DNA of 64,000 bases from assembly GCF_017353185.1 (NCBI RefSeq), contig NZ_JAFMYV010000013.1, forward strand, positions 1 to 64,000, read 5' to 3'. The position numbers and the translations under genes were made by a program. Every line of letters begins with the position of its first letter. Position 1 is the first letter of the stretch. Positions 8,833 to 16,400 of this stretch are shown in pieces. This DNA is from Fibrella rubiginis. Its GTDB lineage: Bacteria > Bacteroidota > Bacteroidia > Cytophagales > Spirosomataceae. The notes under the pieces are model-generated. The model did not search any database. It saw only the letters and a list, made by a program, of their open reading frames with translations, and had not been told where the DNA came from.

Positions 8833-9342
8833 TTAGTAACCGGCCCGAATGCTCTGCAATATCTTTGTTAGATCAGGCATCTTGACCGCAGTATCATCGG
8901 CGTGTTGCAGTGCGTCGATGAGCGCATCCAACTGTTGGATCGTACCCCAATCGGTCTTGTTGTCAGCGCAGAATCGTTTCACCTCGCCAATGACTTCGCC
9001 GACACCATACATCATCTCTCGGATGTCCTGTGCGTAAAGTGCATCCGACTCGGCCCGTTGGCTGAGATACAACAGGGCGGTTGTGAGCCGGTCCAGTTTA
9101 GCCAGTTCTGCCATCACCTCAACCGGTAGCTTCCGAAAGCGGGGGAGCCGGTGCAGATTGTCCAATGCACCCGACCGTAGCAGTTGCGACACGCTGATGC
9201 CTACTTGCTGACTAATCGCTTTCAACTTCTTTTTTTCGGCTTCACTCAACCGAACGTAAACGCCCGTCGAGCGTTTTTGCGGCTCTTTTTCTGACTTCTT
9301 ACCCAATTGGTCAGTAGTCGATTTTGTGGTTCCCTCCCTCAT
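8833..9342 (-). CDS. MobC-like mobilization accessory protein (ribbon-helix-helix)
   Basis: 169 residues from the ATG at 9342; the longer frame to 9471 runs through the operator region and is unlikely. After a basic leader, residues about 24-60 (GVYVRLSEAEKKKLKAISQQVGI plus SQLLRSGALDN, split here) form the RHH-type DNA-binding domain of MobC/plasmid mobilization proteins. The rest is helical. The family helps the relaxase load at oriT and often represses its own operon; a palindrome sits directly before the start codon. Confidence 0.75.
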   Translation of the reverse strand: MREGTTKSTTDQLGKKSEKEPQKRSTGVYVRLSEAEKKKLKAISQQVGISVSQLLRSGALDNLHRLPRFRKLPVEVMAELAKLDRLTTALLYLSQRAESDALYAQDIREMMYGVGEVIGEVKRFCADNKTDWGTIQQLDALIDALQHADDTAVKMPDLTKILQSIRAGY

Positions 9343-9358
9343 TTTGTATATACAAAAA
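9343..9358. promoter_or_regulatory. 16-bp perfect palindrome at the mob operon start
   Basis: TTTTGTATATACAAAA is self-complementary and touches the ATG of the MobC-like gene. An RHH protein binding here would block translation/transcription initiation of its own operon, so it is read as an autoregulatory operator. Confidence 0.55.
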
Positions 9359-9448
9359 CATAGCTTGCTGCACACCAAAGAGCCGGTTGCCTGATGCAAC
9401 TTAGGTTCGGCAGGTACGTCGGTAGTGCAAATTGCGCGGGTTGCCTTG

Positions 9449-9472
9449 GTTGCTTGAGTTGCATCAAGCAAC
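9449..9472. repeat. Inverted repeat in parA-mob intergenic region (candidate parS or oriT)
   Basis: Arms GTTGCTTGA and TCAAGCAAC (9 bp) flank a 6-base loop GTTGCA. The whole interval 9360-9590 is rich in further GTTGC/GCAAC copies, for example near 9390, 9440 and 9505-9525. Position between the mob pair and parA makes it a candidate partition site or part of oriT; the sequence does not decide between them. Confidence 0.45.
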
Positions 9473-9594
9473 TGTGTTGTATGAGTTGTCCATTGCTATC
9501 TATTCAACTCAGTTGCTTATGGTGCAACGGGCAATTAAGTTGTAAAACTATATTTTATTATCTATTTTTGTTTAATTAATTATCTATTATACTT

Positions 9595-10497
9595 ATGAGT
9601 GGAAAGATCATTACTATACATACATCGAAGGGTGGCATGGGAAAATCCACGCTGACAGTGGTTATGGCCTCTTATCTGGCTTATGCAGCCGGGAAACGGG
9701 TTGTCGTATTCGATTGCGATCCACCCCAACATTCGGTCGTTGATTTGCGGGAAGACGAACAGGCGGGGCAGGCCATGCTGGCTCAGGCGTTTGATGGATT
9801 GACCGATGCTGAATTGGCCGCGAAAGGTCAGCCCTATACCAGTGTCAACGATCAAGCGGCTTTCGAGCGATACCGGTACAACCGGCAACAGGGCATCAGT
9901 GCCTATTACCCCATTCACCCCCTCCCCTTCCAGGCTCTGAGCGAACTGGATATGGACCGGGTACGTGCCGATTTCGACTACATTTTCCTCGATATGGGCG
10001 GGCAGTTCAACGCTGGTATTCTTCGCGCCCTGGCTGAAACCGACGTATTGCTGGTTCCTTTCACCACGCAGCAGGTTGACGTGGCGGCCTCCATTCAGTA
10101 CGTCGGAGCCATTCTAGACCGGGTCATGCGTAGCCAGCTACCTGACTATTTGACTATCCGCTGCTTCTGGAACAAGTACAAGTTCACCTTTGCCCGCCGG
10201 GCAGACGTACTGGAGACGTATTTCGCTAACCTCTTCCGCAACGACTCACTCCCGATCAGTTTTCTGGAGACTCGCCTGAACGATGCCGATGCCGGATTCG
10301 ACCGGGCGAAGATGCTAACGACGGTGTCGTCGCCGGTGGTGCTGCCTGCGGGCCGGTACGTTCGGCGCAAGGACGACGGCAGCAGCCGACCGCCCAAACC
10401 CGCTGAGTGGCGCGAGGCACAGTACTTACAGGACATCGTTAGCCTGGTCGCCGAGGTAAATGCACTTTTCCCTGAACTGACTAAATCCACTCGCTAA
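9595..10497 (+). CDS. parA: ParA-type partition ATPase
   Basis: 300 residues. Deviant Walker A KGGMGKST at residues 12-19, an A'-like VFDCDPPQHSVVDL at about 38-51, and Walker B YIFLDMGG near residue 126. This is the MinD/ParA family that distributes plasmid copies over the nucleoid using ATP. The C-terminal half is divergent from chromosomal Soj. The downstream gene overlaps by one base (TAATG), the usual arrangement for a ParA partner, although no canonical ParB is present. Confidence 0.9.
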   Translation: MSGKIITIHTSKGGMGKSTLTVVMASYLAYAAGKRVVVFDCDPPQHSVVDLREDEQAGQAMLAQAFDGLTDAELAAKGQPYTSVNDQAAFERYRYNRQQGISAYYPIHPLPFQALSELDMDRVRADFDYIFLDMGGQFNAGILRALAETDVLLVPFTTQQVDVAASIQYVGAILDRVMRSQLPDYLTIRCFWNKYKFTFARRADVLETYFANLFRNDSLPISFLETRLNDADAGFDRAKMLTTVSSPVVLPAGRYVRRKDDGSSRPPKPAEWREAQYLQDIVSLVAEVNALFPELTKSTR

Positions 10498-10997
10498 TGG
10501 ATCTCGACAAATACCGACGTACCCCGGCTACCCCCACTGATCCGGCCCCAACGCTTGGCAGTTCAGGCGAAACGTTACGGCAGAAAGCCAATCGGTATCA
10601 CGACTTTGTTGCCGACAACGTACCCACTGAGTCAGTCCCGACCACTGAGACAACAGCGTCGACCTCTTCGGCTGACCAAGTATCGAAAACAGAGATTGAT
10701 GCTGGTGAGTCATCAAGTACGAAAGGCAATAAATATAAGTCGAATAAACGCCCTTTGCCCGCGCCAAAACGGCTTACCAATCAAGAACCCGCTTCCCTGT
10801 CTGGCGTTAAGATTGTCTTTATCGACGAGGCCATGCGGAAGCAGTATATTCAGATAGCGGGCTATGTTATGCTAAACTACGGCGTGAAGCTGACCATGAC
10901 GGCTTACTTCTGCTTCCTGCACGAACAGGCCGTCGCGCAGCAGTCCGACCAAACCTTCCTGAACGCCCTAGCTCAGTTTACCCAACCCCGTCCCTAA
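10497..10997 (+). CDS. Putative ParA partner, low-complexity N-terminus
   Basis: 166 residues, starting on the last base of the parA stop. Residues 1-95 are Thr/Ser/Pro-rich and probably disordered with a basic patch (KGNKYKSNKRPLPAPKR). Residues 103-150 form a compact domain (GVKIVFIDEAMRKQYIQ, then MLNYGVKLTMTAYF) that could be a ribbon-helix-helix or DUF3408-like DNA-binding fold. Position suggests the centromere-binding or adaptor component of the partition system; no ParB motif is visible, so this is inference. Confidence 0.55.
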   Translation: MDLDKYRRTPATPTDPAPTLGSSGETLRQKANRYHDFVADNVPTESVPTTETTASTSSADQVSKTEIDAGESSSTKGNKYKSNKRPLPAPKRLTNQEPASLSGVKIVFIDEAMRKQYIQIAGYVMLNYGVKLTMTAYFCFLHEQAVAQQSDQTFLNALAQFTQPRP

Positions 10998-11001
10998 GTC
11001 T

Positions 11002-11697
11002 ATGTTCCTACTGATTTCCACCGGTACGTTTCTCGCCTTGGCTACGCTCGCCCTGATCGTATGGGCGGGGTTAGTACTGGTCTTTACGGGTCGTTCCAAA
11101 GCGAAAAAACATACCCGTCCCGCGCCCGCTATCCAATCGTTTTTCCAGCCAATTGCCGGAAAGATTGCGGTGGACGTACCCTTCCCGATGGCTTCGTATG
11201 ACCGCACGGAGCTAATACCGTTGCGCCCTAAAGCCTCAACCAGTACGGCTGAGCCTACTTTAGCCCCAGAAACCCCCACAGCTTCAGCCTCTTCATCAGA
11301 GTCTATACCACCGGTATTGGACGATCCGGCTTTTGCACCCGCAGACCCAGATGAAGAGACGACATCGGATGCAGCACCCGACACAGCATCGGTATTGGAA
11401 ACCACGAACGTACTCACGTACTCCACCGACACGATCAACCCCTCCCCTACCGGTTTCCGGCTCTCGCTCGACCGGCAGTTGTTGAGCCGACTGCTCAGTG
11501 ATGATTCGCTCTGCCAAGAGTTCGAAGCCGTTCGCGCCCTGACCCTCGACCGACAACGCGACACGGGCCGCTCTTACGCCAGCCTATTCCGCGAAGCCGT
11601 AGCCGACAAGCCCGCCGACGTGCAGGCGATGCTCCTCAATTTGCTCGACGAGGAAGAAGCCAACGACTACGATTACGCAACGTCCGATTATGCTTAA
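11002..11697 (+). CDS. Single-pass membrane protein, Pro/Thr/Ser-rich linker
   Basis: 231 residues. One N-terminal membrane helix (about residues 5-29), a long disordered linker rich in Ser, Thr, Pro, Asp and Glu (about 70-150), then a helical C-terminal domain (RLSLDRQLLSRLLSDDSL, EFEAVRALTLDRQRDTG). It follows the ParA partner by 4 bases, so the three genes are probably one operon. Family not recognised; a tether between plasmid machinery and membrane is only a guess. Confidence 0.55.
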   Translation: MFLLISTGTFLALATLALIVWAGLVLVFTGRSKAKKHTRPAPAIQSFFQPIAGKIAVDVPFPMASYDRTELIPLRPKASTSTAEPTLAPETPTASASSSESIPPVLDDPAFAPADPDEETTSDAAPDTASVLETTNVLTYSTDTINPSPTGFRLSLDRQLLSRLLSDDSLCQEFEAVRALTLDRQRDTGRSYASLFREAVADKPADVQAMLLNLLDEEEANDYDYATSDYA

Positions 11698-11744
11698 GTG
11701 CGCTTTGACCGCCCAATCTGATTTATTTATTGCCTTTCCTGCTC

Positions 11745-11886
11745 ACCCCTTGATTCGTGCGCGAACCGGGCAGGGTCTTTTGGGGCGCAACCGGCCACGC
11801 AGTGGTGAGGGCGCGACCCGAAAGATGCTGCCCCGCGCACCCGGCGGGGCTGGCCCGAAGGGCGTTCCCCGCCGTACCCCTTGATT
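11745..11886 (+). promoter_or_regulatory. Intergenic GC-rich segment with two CCCCTTGATT motifs
   Basis: ACCCCTTGATT at 11745-11755 and TACCCCTTGATT at 11875-11886 flank a GC-rich stretch with hairpin potential (for example CCCCGC...GCGGGG near 11830-11850). The second copy lies 55 bases before the ATG at 11941. The same motif recurs in other gaps of the plasmid backbone. Confidence 0.45.
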
Positions 11887-11940
11887 ATTTATGAGCTATT
11901 TAGCTATTTGCATATACATCAATCACTAATTCTATTACTC

Positions 11941-12924
11941 ATGGTCAAGGAGTATATCTACGTAACTACAAATCCTATTCATAATGTTGAGCTGGTTAAG
12001 GTTGGGCGCAGCAACTCGCCGAAAGATCGCGTAAAAACCCTCTCTAATGGTCAACCGAGTAAGCATGTGCTGGAATGGTACATGGAAGTACCAGATTCAC
12101 ATGCTGCTGAGAAAATCGCGCACATGGTATTAAAGCCGTATAAGTATAAAAACGAGTACTTTAAAATTGGTTTTAACGAAGCCGTAGTCATAATCAAAGA
12201 AAAAGTTTGTCATGCCCTCGACCTAAATCAACCGGCCTGCTTTGAAGGCAGGAAACTTCGCGCTGCTACTGCCGCTACGCTGCCAACAGCTTCAGCAACA
12301 ACGGAAACGACTACAAATCAATCAGAAAAAAAAATAGCGAAAGATCAAAAAGCATCGTTAGTAGCCACTGATGTTTCAGCGCAGCTAACTCAGACCGAAC
12401 GGCTGAGTCAGTTTGTTCATGAGGTACACACGAAGTGGCGCAAAGCAAACCGAAGTCTGGCCGGTTTATTTTCTAAACAGGTTGGTGATGAAGGTGAAAC
12501 CTACATCAAGCGTACGCTTGAAAGCAAACACGGTTATTCAGTTGTGTTTACACCTGCTAGCCAAACCCCGGTTGACGTAATTGGCATAAAGTGGTGTGGC
12601 TATTTCTGGCACCTGGTAATGATTCAGGTTAAGATGTCAACGACAAAAACTGCCTATGAACTTAGTGGTAAGGAAACCCAAGCAATCCGAGATTTCGGAC
12701 GTTTCTTGAAAGAAGAGTACCTAGCTTCTGAGTTATATAGAGACTACGCCGATAAACCGATTGCCTTCTCTGTCGGACTGGCAAATGTCAAAAATCATAG
12801 ACCTGCACAGCCCCGGTGTACCTTGAACAGTTCCTACTTCATCAACTGGTACTGGAGCAAGCTGCCCCGCGAAAAGTTAGCCCGAATACAGGAACTGGTT
12901 GAGGAAGCTCATTCGCTAAAATGA
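11941..12924 (+). CDS. T5orf172/GIY-YIG domain fused to PD-(D/E)XK-like nuclease domain
   Basis: 327 residues from the ATG at 11941; an upstream TTG frame runs through the regulatory motif and is unlikely. Residues 1-75 are a T5orf172-type GIY-YIG domain (EYIYVTTNP, LVKVGRSNSPKDRVKTLSNG, KNEYFKIGF). A linker (100-150) rich in Thr/Ala/Lys follows. Residues about 180-300 look like a restriction-endonuclease fold: GDEGETYIKRTLE, then TPVDVIGI with an Asp, then IQVKMS as the (E/Q)xK element. Both halves are small nuclease-like modules. The Glu of ExK is replaced by Gln, so activity of the second domain is uncertain. Confidence 0.65.
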   Translation: MVKEYIYVTTNPIHNVELVKVGRSNSPKDRVKTLSNGQPSKHVLEWYMEVPDSHAAEKIAHMVLKPYKYKNEYFKIGFNEAVVIIKEKVCHALDLNQPACFEGRKLRAATAATLPTASATTETTTNQSEKKIAKDQKASLVATDVSAQLTQTERLSQFVHEVHTKWRKANRSLAGLFSKQVGDEGETYIKRTLESKHGYSVVFTPASQTPVDVIGIKWCGYFWHLVMIQVKMSTTKTAYELSGKETQAIRDFGRFLKEEYLASELYRDYADKPIAFSVGLANVKNHRPAQPRCTLNSSYFINWYWSKLPREKLARIQELVEEAHSLK

Positions 12925-12936
12925 TCTTCCCCACTC

Positions 12937-13341
12937 ATGGTCGTTAACTGGAAGCAGTGCCAAACCTACGAGGAAGCCCGGCACTTCCGAAACTGCATTT
13001 ACCTGCACGAATGGGGCGGCAAACCGTTTTACTGGGGCAAAATCCACAATATCTTCTTTGGTGGGCATATGCGAACCCGTGAAGGCTTTCGGGCGAGTGG
13101 TCGATACAATGCTGGGTACAAACATTGGATAGAGGGCTGTTTGAGACACGGAGCCTCATTGTACCTTGGTCAGATCACCACTGATGATGTCTTTACAATT
13201 GATGAGGTTGAAAATCATTTGATTGCTGCCTTTCCAAGCGAGATGAATGTCAAGCACATCGTTGGCGGACGAGAAATTGTACTTGTGCATGTTGGCGACG
13301 TACCTGTCTGCATTCTTGAGAAAATGGAAGAGGCTCGGTAA
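12937..13341 (+). CDS. Divergent GIY-YIG-like small protein
   Basis: 134 residues, 12 bases after the previous gene, so probably cotranscribed. The region CIYLHEWGGKPFYWGKIHN matches the GIY...YIG strand pair, followed by helical segments with RYNAGYKHWIEGC and an Asp/Glu-rich EVENHLIAAFP, where GIY-YIG enzymes carry their metal-binding Glu. Assigned by pattern only. Confidence 0.5.
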   Translation: MVVNWKQCQTYEEARHFRNCIYLHEWGGKPFYWGKIHNIFFGGHMRTREGFRASGRYNAGYKHWIEGCLRHGASLYLGQITTDDVFTIDEVENHLIAAFPSEMNVKHIVGGREIVLVHVGDVPVCILEKMEEAR

Positions 13342-13372
13342 GCATTGCGTGAGCTACCCCTTTGATTTTTTT

Positions 13373-13408
13373 CACCTGCGCCGATGCCTTCAAGCATCGG
13401 CGCAGGTG
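13373..13408. terminator. Strong hairpin between convergent genes
   Basis: Perfect 15-bp stem (CACCTGCGCCGATGC with its complement) and a 6-base loop CTTCAA, between the + strand gene ending at 13341 and the - strand gene ending at 13415. The poly-T run lies on the 5' side on the + strand, so it is not a textbook intrinsic terminator, but position and stability fit a bidirectional one. Confidence 0.6.
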
Positions 13409-13414
13409 AGCGGG

Positions 13415-16400
13415 TCAGGCTACCAACTCGGCGACTTCGGTTTCTATGGGTTCGCCCTCCGTTTCCATTTTCCGTTTCAGGTCGGCGACTTCGGTTTCTA
13501 AGCGGTGCAACTCGGTTTCCTGCCGGAAAGGTTGAGCGAGTTTGCGGCTAAACTCCTGCTCGATGAGCCGGGCGCGTTCCAGTTCGCGGATGAGTTGGGC
13601 GGGGGCTTCACAAGCGCGGGCAACGGCGGCTTTCAGCGAGGAAAACAACCCGTTGGCCGACCCGACCACGCCCGACACTTCCCGGCCCCACTGATAGCGT
13701 ACTACCGCCTGACCGGGCAAAAAGTCGCCAATCAATTCCTGTGATCGCTCCCCAGTCAGAGTCAGCGGCAAGCCATTAACTAGTATTGTTCTGGATTCCT
13801 GCGCCCGGCGTTTTGCCAATCCCTTAACCTGCTCAATCAGGTGTTGCACTGGTTCACCCCATTTTTCGGTATAAGTCGTGCCGTTTACCGTCACGTTCGT
13901 TACGGCGTAGAGCTGGCCGAAATGTGTTTGTAAGGTCGCCGTTTCCTGCTCCAACTTGGCCAACGTTGGGCCTTGCTGTCGGATGAACCGTTGGGCATTC
14001 TCGACCTGCCATTGGGCATCCATTACCCCGCGTTGCCAGTTTTTACGGGCCTGCATTACCCGCGATAGTTCAAGCTGCTTTGTCGTGTACAATAGGGCGT
14101 GTTGAGAGCCTGACAGCGTCGCCATCATTTGGTCGAACGACATAGCGGCAAAATCATCGTCCGCGCTGATGTCGGCCATTTGGTCGTCGGCAATATGACC
14201 TTTCAAGACCTGGTTGATAAACTTTTGCTTGATGGCTAACCGCCCGTAAGCCGTAGCGTCGAGCGTCCGGTCAACGCCGTAGGTCAACACCTCTACCGGC
14301 AAGTTCCAAACGGCATGTAAGTTGCCCTGCCGAATCAGCCGCCCATTCCGTTGCTCAAAATCAGTCGGTCTATTCGGCGCGTCTAGGTGGTGAACGGCCA
14401 CCAAGCGTTCCTGCACGTTTACGCCCACGCCCGCCCGCTCCGACGTACCCAGCAAGATACGTACCTCGCCCGTGCGAACTTTGGCAAACAGCGGTTCGCG
14501 CTTGTCGGCCTCGGCGGGAACAATGGCAATTTCAGTTTCTGGTATACCCTGCGCGATCAGCTTGGCCCTTATATCCTCAAACAAGTTGAATCGTTGCACG
14601 GTCTGCGTGGCTCCTTCCTCGTCAAACCACCCGCGAACCGATGGACTTTGGTAGTTGTCGGCAAAGACCAACTGCGTTCCCAGGTACGTAGCGGATTTTT
14701 GATAGAGCCGCAACACTTCCGTTACCAACTGGTTACACTTCGACCCGGTTTCGTCGGGATTCTCAGCATCCAATAGCCGTAAATCAATGGTGGCTTTGCG
14801 GGCCTGCCCGAAGCACACCAACGGAATGTGTGAGTTATCACGCTTCTCGGCCCCGCTCAGGTTCTCAAACCAACGTAGCGTTTGCTTGATGCGGTCCAAC
14901 TCGTCGGCTACGCCCTCGGTCTGTGGCAGAATAATGCGCGTATGCTGCCCGTCTTTCAGTACCGGTAACGTACTGTCGCGCTGAAACTCGATCACGTCTT
15001 CGTTCAGCACCACGTCAACGTGAGCGCGGTACAACTCCGATAATTGCTGCACGTTAACAAACTTCGCAAACCGCTCTACCGCCTTAAAGTTGCCCGTTGC
15101 GGTCAGTTCAAACGACTGAATCACGGTGCCGAACGCTCCGGCGAACTGGTCAAATGTGGACAGCATAGCCTTGTTCAGCCGGTCAGGGGCAATAAACCGT
15201 AAAGTCGTCCACGCTTCGGCCATTGTGTTGCTGATGGGCGTACCCGTCGCCAACACAACCCGGCCCCGCCGTGCCTGCACCGTGCGGCACTTAAACAACG
15301 CGCTTAGTGCATCCTCCGAACCCGCCGTATCAATCCCTTTGACGTTCTGTCGGGCCGTGAAAAAACCAAGCCGTTTGTAGCGGTGGGCCTCGTCCAAAAA
15401 CAGCGCGTCGATGCCTAATTGGTCAAACGTCAGCATCTCGTCTTTTTTGCGGTCGGCCTGCCGGATGCGTCGGTTTGCCAGTCGTAGTTTTAATTCGTTC
15501 AACCGCTTTACACTCATAGGCCGGTCGCGTCCCTGCCGGGCTGCTGCGGCTATGGTGTAGGCCACCCGGTCAATTTCTTCCTGAATAAACGCTTCCTCAC
15601 TGGCGGGGTCGTCGGGTATCAGTTTCAGGAAACTTTGCGGAATCAGCACCCCGTCAAAATTGTTCGTCGCAATTCGCTGTAAGAATCGTTTGCGGTTACT
15701 GGCTTCTAAGTCGGCGGGCTGCGGTACGTAGATGATGGCCGATGGATAGAGCGTCCGCCACGCACGGGCAAAGTCGTTGAGGGTTGAATTTTGCACCACA
15801 ATCATAGGCTTGTGGGCTACGCCTAACCGCTTCAATTCCATAGCCGCCGAAATCATGGTAAACGACTTACCCGACCCGACGACGTGCGCCAACAAGGTAT
15901 CCTGCTCCTTAATTCGCTCCACGCCCCGAAACTGGTGCAAGCGTAACTGAATCGCGGGCGACGCGCCGGGGTACTGTTTTAGGGCGGGTTCGCGGTACAT
16001 TTTGTGTACGTAGCTGTTGTAAAGCTCATTGTACACGGGTTCGATGGCCGCGCTGTGGTGGTCCCGTACAAAGTCAATAAACAAATCGTTTAGAGCCTCC
16101 TGCGCTTGTACCGCCTGGCTGGTGGCTTCAATATCCTTTACCGTTTTTTCCTTACCCTCTGGGTCAATAATCGTTTTGGTAACGACAACGGTACGTCCCT
16201 GTAAAGCCGCTTCGATGAGTTGAATAGCCGTTCGGCGCGACGTACCCAACGAGCGATTTTGCACCGATGAAACGTTCCCCGCTCCCGTTACTTCATACTG
16301 CCCTACTCGCTGATTATACCCGACCGTTACGCTGCTGGTCTGCACGGTTTGGCCGATAAATTGTTCAATGATGTACGTAGGAATCCAGGCCGACCCCAAC

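Noticed and set aside
9580-9918. 112-codon minus-strand ORF opposite parA
   Set aside because: Lies wholly over the ParA N-terminal region, whose Walker motifs are clear.
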